This document shows, in pieces, positions 60,461 through 62,942 of a stretch of DNA of 62,942 nucleotides. Source of the DNA: Deltaproteobacteria bacterium (GTDB taxonomy: Bacteria; Lernaellota; Lernaellaia; JACKCT01); NCBI GenBank assembly GCA_020845895.1, contig JADLEX010000122.1:1-62942 (forward strand), written 5' to 3'. The position numbers and the translations under genes are program-made. Position 1 is the first letter of the stretch, and each line of letters starts with the position of its first letter. The notes beneath the pieces are model-generated. The model worked only from the letters and a program-made list of their open reading frames with translations, made no database searches and was not told where the DNA came from.

Positions 60461-62656
60461 ATGCCGATGCGAATGCGTTTCTGGGCGATGGCGGCGATCA
60501 TCTGGCTGGCGACGGCGACGAGCGCACCGGCCCGCGAGGTCTGGCTCGATTACACGGACGGTCCCGAGATCTACGCGTGCGACACGTACGGCCACGAGGA
60601 TGACGTCTATACGATGCGTTTTACGCCCGAGGCCCGCGTGACGCTCCTGCGCGTGTGGTTTCGCGCCGAGGACGCCGGCACGCTCACCGTTCACGTCTGG
60701 CCCGACGCGGACGGGCTTCCCGACACGGCGCGCGACCTGATCGAACCCTTCGACGTCGAGACCGAGGACGGCAGCAAGCCGTATTCAATCGACGTGTCGG
60801 AGGCGAATCTCACGATCGACGCGCGGCTCGAGTTCCACGTCGGCCTCGTGCGCAAGACGGACGACGGCGCGCGGCTGTGCATGGATTCGACGAAGGATGC
60901 ATTGTCGCGGGCGTGGCGGCGCATCGGCGACACGTGGCAGGACAACGAGCGCGACTGGATGCTGCGCGTACAGGCGAACTACGACGACGAACCGACGAGG
61001 TGGTACTTCGAGGACGTCACGACGTCGTCGGGTTTCGTGCCGGGTTCGCGCGTGGCGGCGGGCGACTACGACGGCGACGGCGACGCGGACCTGCTCGTCT
61101 CCGGCGTCGTGCTCTTCGCAAACGACGGCGCGGGATTCTTCACCGACGTGACGGCGGCGGCGGGACTTGGCGGCGTGGGCGGCAACGGCGGGCTCTTCGC
61201 CGACATCGACAACGACGGCGACCTCGACGTCTTCACGATGGTGAACAGTCTTTCCGAATACGACCGGATCTTCGCGAACAATGGCGACGGGACGTTCACC
61301 GACGTCACGGACGCGGCGATCGTCGAGGCCGATCGCGACCTGCTCCCCACCGAGGGTGCGACCTTCGCCGACCTGAACGGAGACGGGTTCCTGGACCTGT
61401 ACCTCGCCAACTATGAAATGCCGCAGGATGTCTCCGGCGAGCTCGCCGTCGGCACGCGTGACAAGCTCTACCTGAACAACGGCGACGGCACATTCACGGA
61501 GACCGGCGCGGCGTGGGGGATCGATCCGCTGCTCGCGACGGACGACCACCGTTGCGGGCGCGGCGTCAACGCGGCGGACTTCGACGAGGATGGCGACGCC
61601 GATATCTACGTCAGCGACTATCGCCTCGATCCGAATTTCCTATGGGTCAACAACGGCGATGGATCGGTGACGGATCGCGCCGAGGATCTCGGGGTACAGG
61701 GCAACCGCGCGTTCGGATCGTGGGGACACACAATCGGATCGGCGTGGGGCGACTTCAACAACGACGCCCATCTCGACCTGTTCACGGCGAACCTCGCGCA
61801 CCCACGCTACGCCGATTTCTCCGACGTGTCGCACTTGTACATCAACAACGGCCCGCCGACGTGGGACTTCACCGACGCCACGAACGACTGGGGCATCGTC
61901 TACATCGAGACGCACTCCGAACCCGCTCTCGGCGACTGGAACAACGACGGTTGGCTCGATCTGCTGCTCACGAATGTCTATCCGGATTTCTTCGCCCAAC
62001 TCTATCGCAATAACGGCAACGGCACGTTTACAGAGCTGTACTACTACTCCGGCCTGAATATCGAGGACGGCTGGGGCGCGGTGCTCGCCGATGTGGACGC
62101 GGACGGCTGGCTCGACGCGGTCTCCAATCGCGGGCTGTTTCGCAACACGCTGGGCGAATGGGACGAGTTCGCGGAGCACCACTGGCTCAAGGTCCGCGCG
62201 CGGTGCACGAGCGGCGATCCGTTCTGCGTCGGGGGGCGGATCGAGGTGCAGCTCGCGGCGGATTCCGGCACGCAGGCGCGCGAGATCACGGCAGGAAAGG
62301 GGACCACGAACCAGGACGACTTCACGCAGCACTTCGGCCTGAACCTGTGCAAAGAGGCGTGGCGTGTGACCGTGCGTTTTCCGGGCGGCGCCCAGACGAC
62401 GCGCTACCAGGTTTCCGCCGACGAGGTCGTCGAGTTCACGGAAGGCGATCCGTCCGATTCCGAGCCCAAAGTCCCGCCCCTGCAGGAGGAATGCGTGCTG
62501 GTGGATTACCCCGAGCCCGAGTGGCCGAACGCGGATGACGATGCGGACGACGACGCTCAGGGCGACGACGACGCGACGGATGACGACGCTTCGGATGGAA
62601 TTCCCGAAGACGCGGACGACGATGATGATTCGGATGACGGCGGCTGCGGCTGCTGA
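60461..62656 (+). CDS. secreted FG-GAP/VCBS-repeat protein with Asp-rich, Cys-ended C-terminus
   Basis: A 731-residue protein. Signal peptide (FWAMAAIIWLATATSAPA, cut near 24). An N-terminal beta domain (about 25-180) is followed by at least seven FG-GAP/VCBS blades with Ca-binding motifs: DYDGDGDADLL, DIDNDGDLDVF, DLNGDGFLDLY, DFDEDGDADIY, DFNNDAHLDLF, DWNNDGWLDLL, DVDADGWLDAV. A C-terminal ASPIC/UnbV-like strand region (GGRIEVQLAADSGTQAREIT) comes next. The end is a tail of mostly Asp, then GGCGC. Propellers of this kind bind ligands on the cell surface. The tail resembles a C-terminal sorting signal. The gene follows the DUF697 gene by 11 bases. Confidence 0.86.
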   Translation: MPMRMRFWAMAAIIWLATATSAPAREVWLDYTDGPEIYACDTYGHEDDVYTMRFTPEARVTLLRVWFRAEDAGTLTVHVWPDADGLPDTARDLIEPFDVETEDGSKPYSIDVSEANLTIDARLEFHVGLVRKTDDGARLCMDSTKDALSRAWRRIGDTWQDNERDWMLRVQANYDDEPTRWYFEDVTTSSGFVPGSRVAAGDYDGDGDADLLVSGVVLFANDGAGFFTDVTAAAGLGGVGGNGGLFADIDNDGDLDVFTMVNSLSEYDRIFANNGDGTFTDVTDAAIVEADRDLLPTEGATFADLNGDGFLDLYLANYEMPQDVSGELAVGTRDKLYLNNGDGTFTETGAAWGIDPLLATDDHRCGRGVNAADFDEDGDADIYVSDYRLDPNFLWVNNGDGSVTDRAEDLGVQGNRAFGSWGHTIGSAWGDFNNDAHLDLFTANLAHPRYADFSDVSHLYINNGPPTWDFTDATNDWGIVYIETHSEPALGDWNNDGWLDLLLTNVYPDFFAQLYRNNGNGTFTELYYYSGLNIEDGWGAVLADVDADGWLDAVSNRGLFRNTLGEWDEFAEHHWLKVRARCTSGDPFCVGGRIEVQLAADSGTQAREITAGKGTTNQDDFTQHFGLNLCKEAWRVTVRFPGGAQTTRYQVSADEVVEFTEGDPSDSEPKVPPLQEECVLVDYPEPEWPNADDDADDDAQGDDDATDDDASDGIPEDADDDDDSDDGGCGC

Positions 62657-62719
62657 CCCGACGGGGCCTCTCCCACGTCGTTTGACAATTCGCGGCGGCT
62701 TTCGCACCGTGACACGATC

Positions 62720-62942
62720 ATGGCTTTTTCGGGAAATGCGGCCGACGACGCCGTGCCCCGCATCGTCGCGTGGGTCTGCGCGCTTGCCGTCGCCCTGTCG
62801 CTTGGTGGGTCGGCGCTCTATCTGGCCCTCGACCGCTCCGACCACCTCGACGGCTACGATCACGCCAATCTGCGAATTCTGACGGCGGTGCTCGACCGCT
62901 TCGACACGCCATCCGGCGGCGCGGTGGCGGCCGCGCCCGGCC
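62720..62942 (+). CDS. membrane protein, 3' truncated by window edge (GT-C-like start)
   Basis: The frame from ATG 62720 stays open to the last base (74 complete codons). After a short cytoplasmic start there is one membrane helix (IVAWVCALAVALSLGGSALY) followed by an extracytoplasmic loop containing DHLDGYDHANLRIL, an acidic loop after helix 1 as in GT-C glycosyltransferases. Too short to classify. It lies 63 bases after the FG-GAP gene on the same strand. Confidence 0.55.
   Translation, partial: MAFSGNAADDAVPRIVAWVCALAVALSLGGSALYLALDRSDHLDGYDHANLRILTAVLDRFDTPSGGAVAAAPG

Overview
This is a GC-rich bacterial chromosome segment with strong GC bias at third codon positions and dense, often overlapping genes. 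It suggests a deltaproteobacterium-like, Gram-negative organism (Myxococcota, Bradymonadota or a neighbouring candidate phylum such as Lernaellota). The reasons are many lipoproteins, three of them with long Asp-rich low-complexity stretches just after the lipid-anchored Cys, an MglA-like GTPase, HDFNN-type hybrid histidine kinases with PAS chains, and a VIT/vWA protein with a TonB/AgmX-like C-terminus. The phylum is inference; no rRNA gene is present. No intergenic gap exceeds about 280 bases.

Layout. (1) 1-11336: a same-strand tandem array of at least seven paralogous GT-C-like membrane glycosyltransferases of about 550 residues, mostly joined by ATGA/GTGA overlaps; the first copy runs off the left edge. 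(2) 11344-13573: a Crp/Fnr-type regulator with a duplicated terminator and an FNR-like box upstream, then an ECF sigma factor with an NrsF-like membrane anti-sigma. (3) 13825-16758: rubredoxin, a small conserved protein coupled to a DksA/TraR protein behind a good sigma-70 promoter, a site-2 protease, a SRPBCC protein and a FmdB-type zinc ribbon. (4) 16937-25165: secreted metallophosphoesterase, heparinase II/III-like protein, and a three-gene overlapping operon of SGNH hydrolase, hypothetical protein and glutamate dehydrogenase. A perfect 26-bp palindrome follows. (5) 25257-30642, minus strand: LemA, two P-loop ATPases and an HtpX-like M48 protease in one run, with a 16-bp-period triple repeat before the first ATPase. 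This is the best candidate here for an undescribed system.

(6) 30760-33828: pyroglutamyl peptidase, MglA-like GTPase and two Asp-rich lipoproteins with clear terminators. (7) 34027-45886: three large sensor kinases (CHASE4-HAMP-PAS, REC-PAS-REC hybrid, PAS-REC hybrid), a degenerate B12-binding-like protein, a thioesterase and a pair of beta-propeller lipoproteins. (8) 45887-50180, minus: ceramidase-like Asp-rich lipoprotein and a VIT/vWA protein. (9) 50440-62942: another polytopic GT-C-like protein, EF-P with Asn at its tip residue, a TetR/SDR/hypothetical operon with a palindromic operator, polysaccharide deacetylase, GNAT and barrel-like protein, an alkaline-phosphatase-superfamily lipoprotein, a DUF697 protein with a histone-like tail, an FG-GAP protein ending in an Asp-rich Cys-containing tail, and the start of one more membrane protein cut by the right edge.

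Taken together the window is weighted toward the cell envelope: glycan transfer, lipoproteins, secreted hydrolases, membrane proteolysis and envelope sensing.
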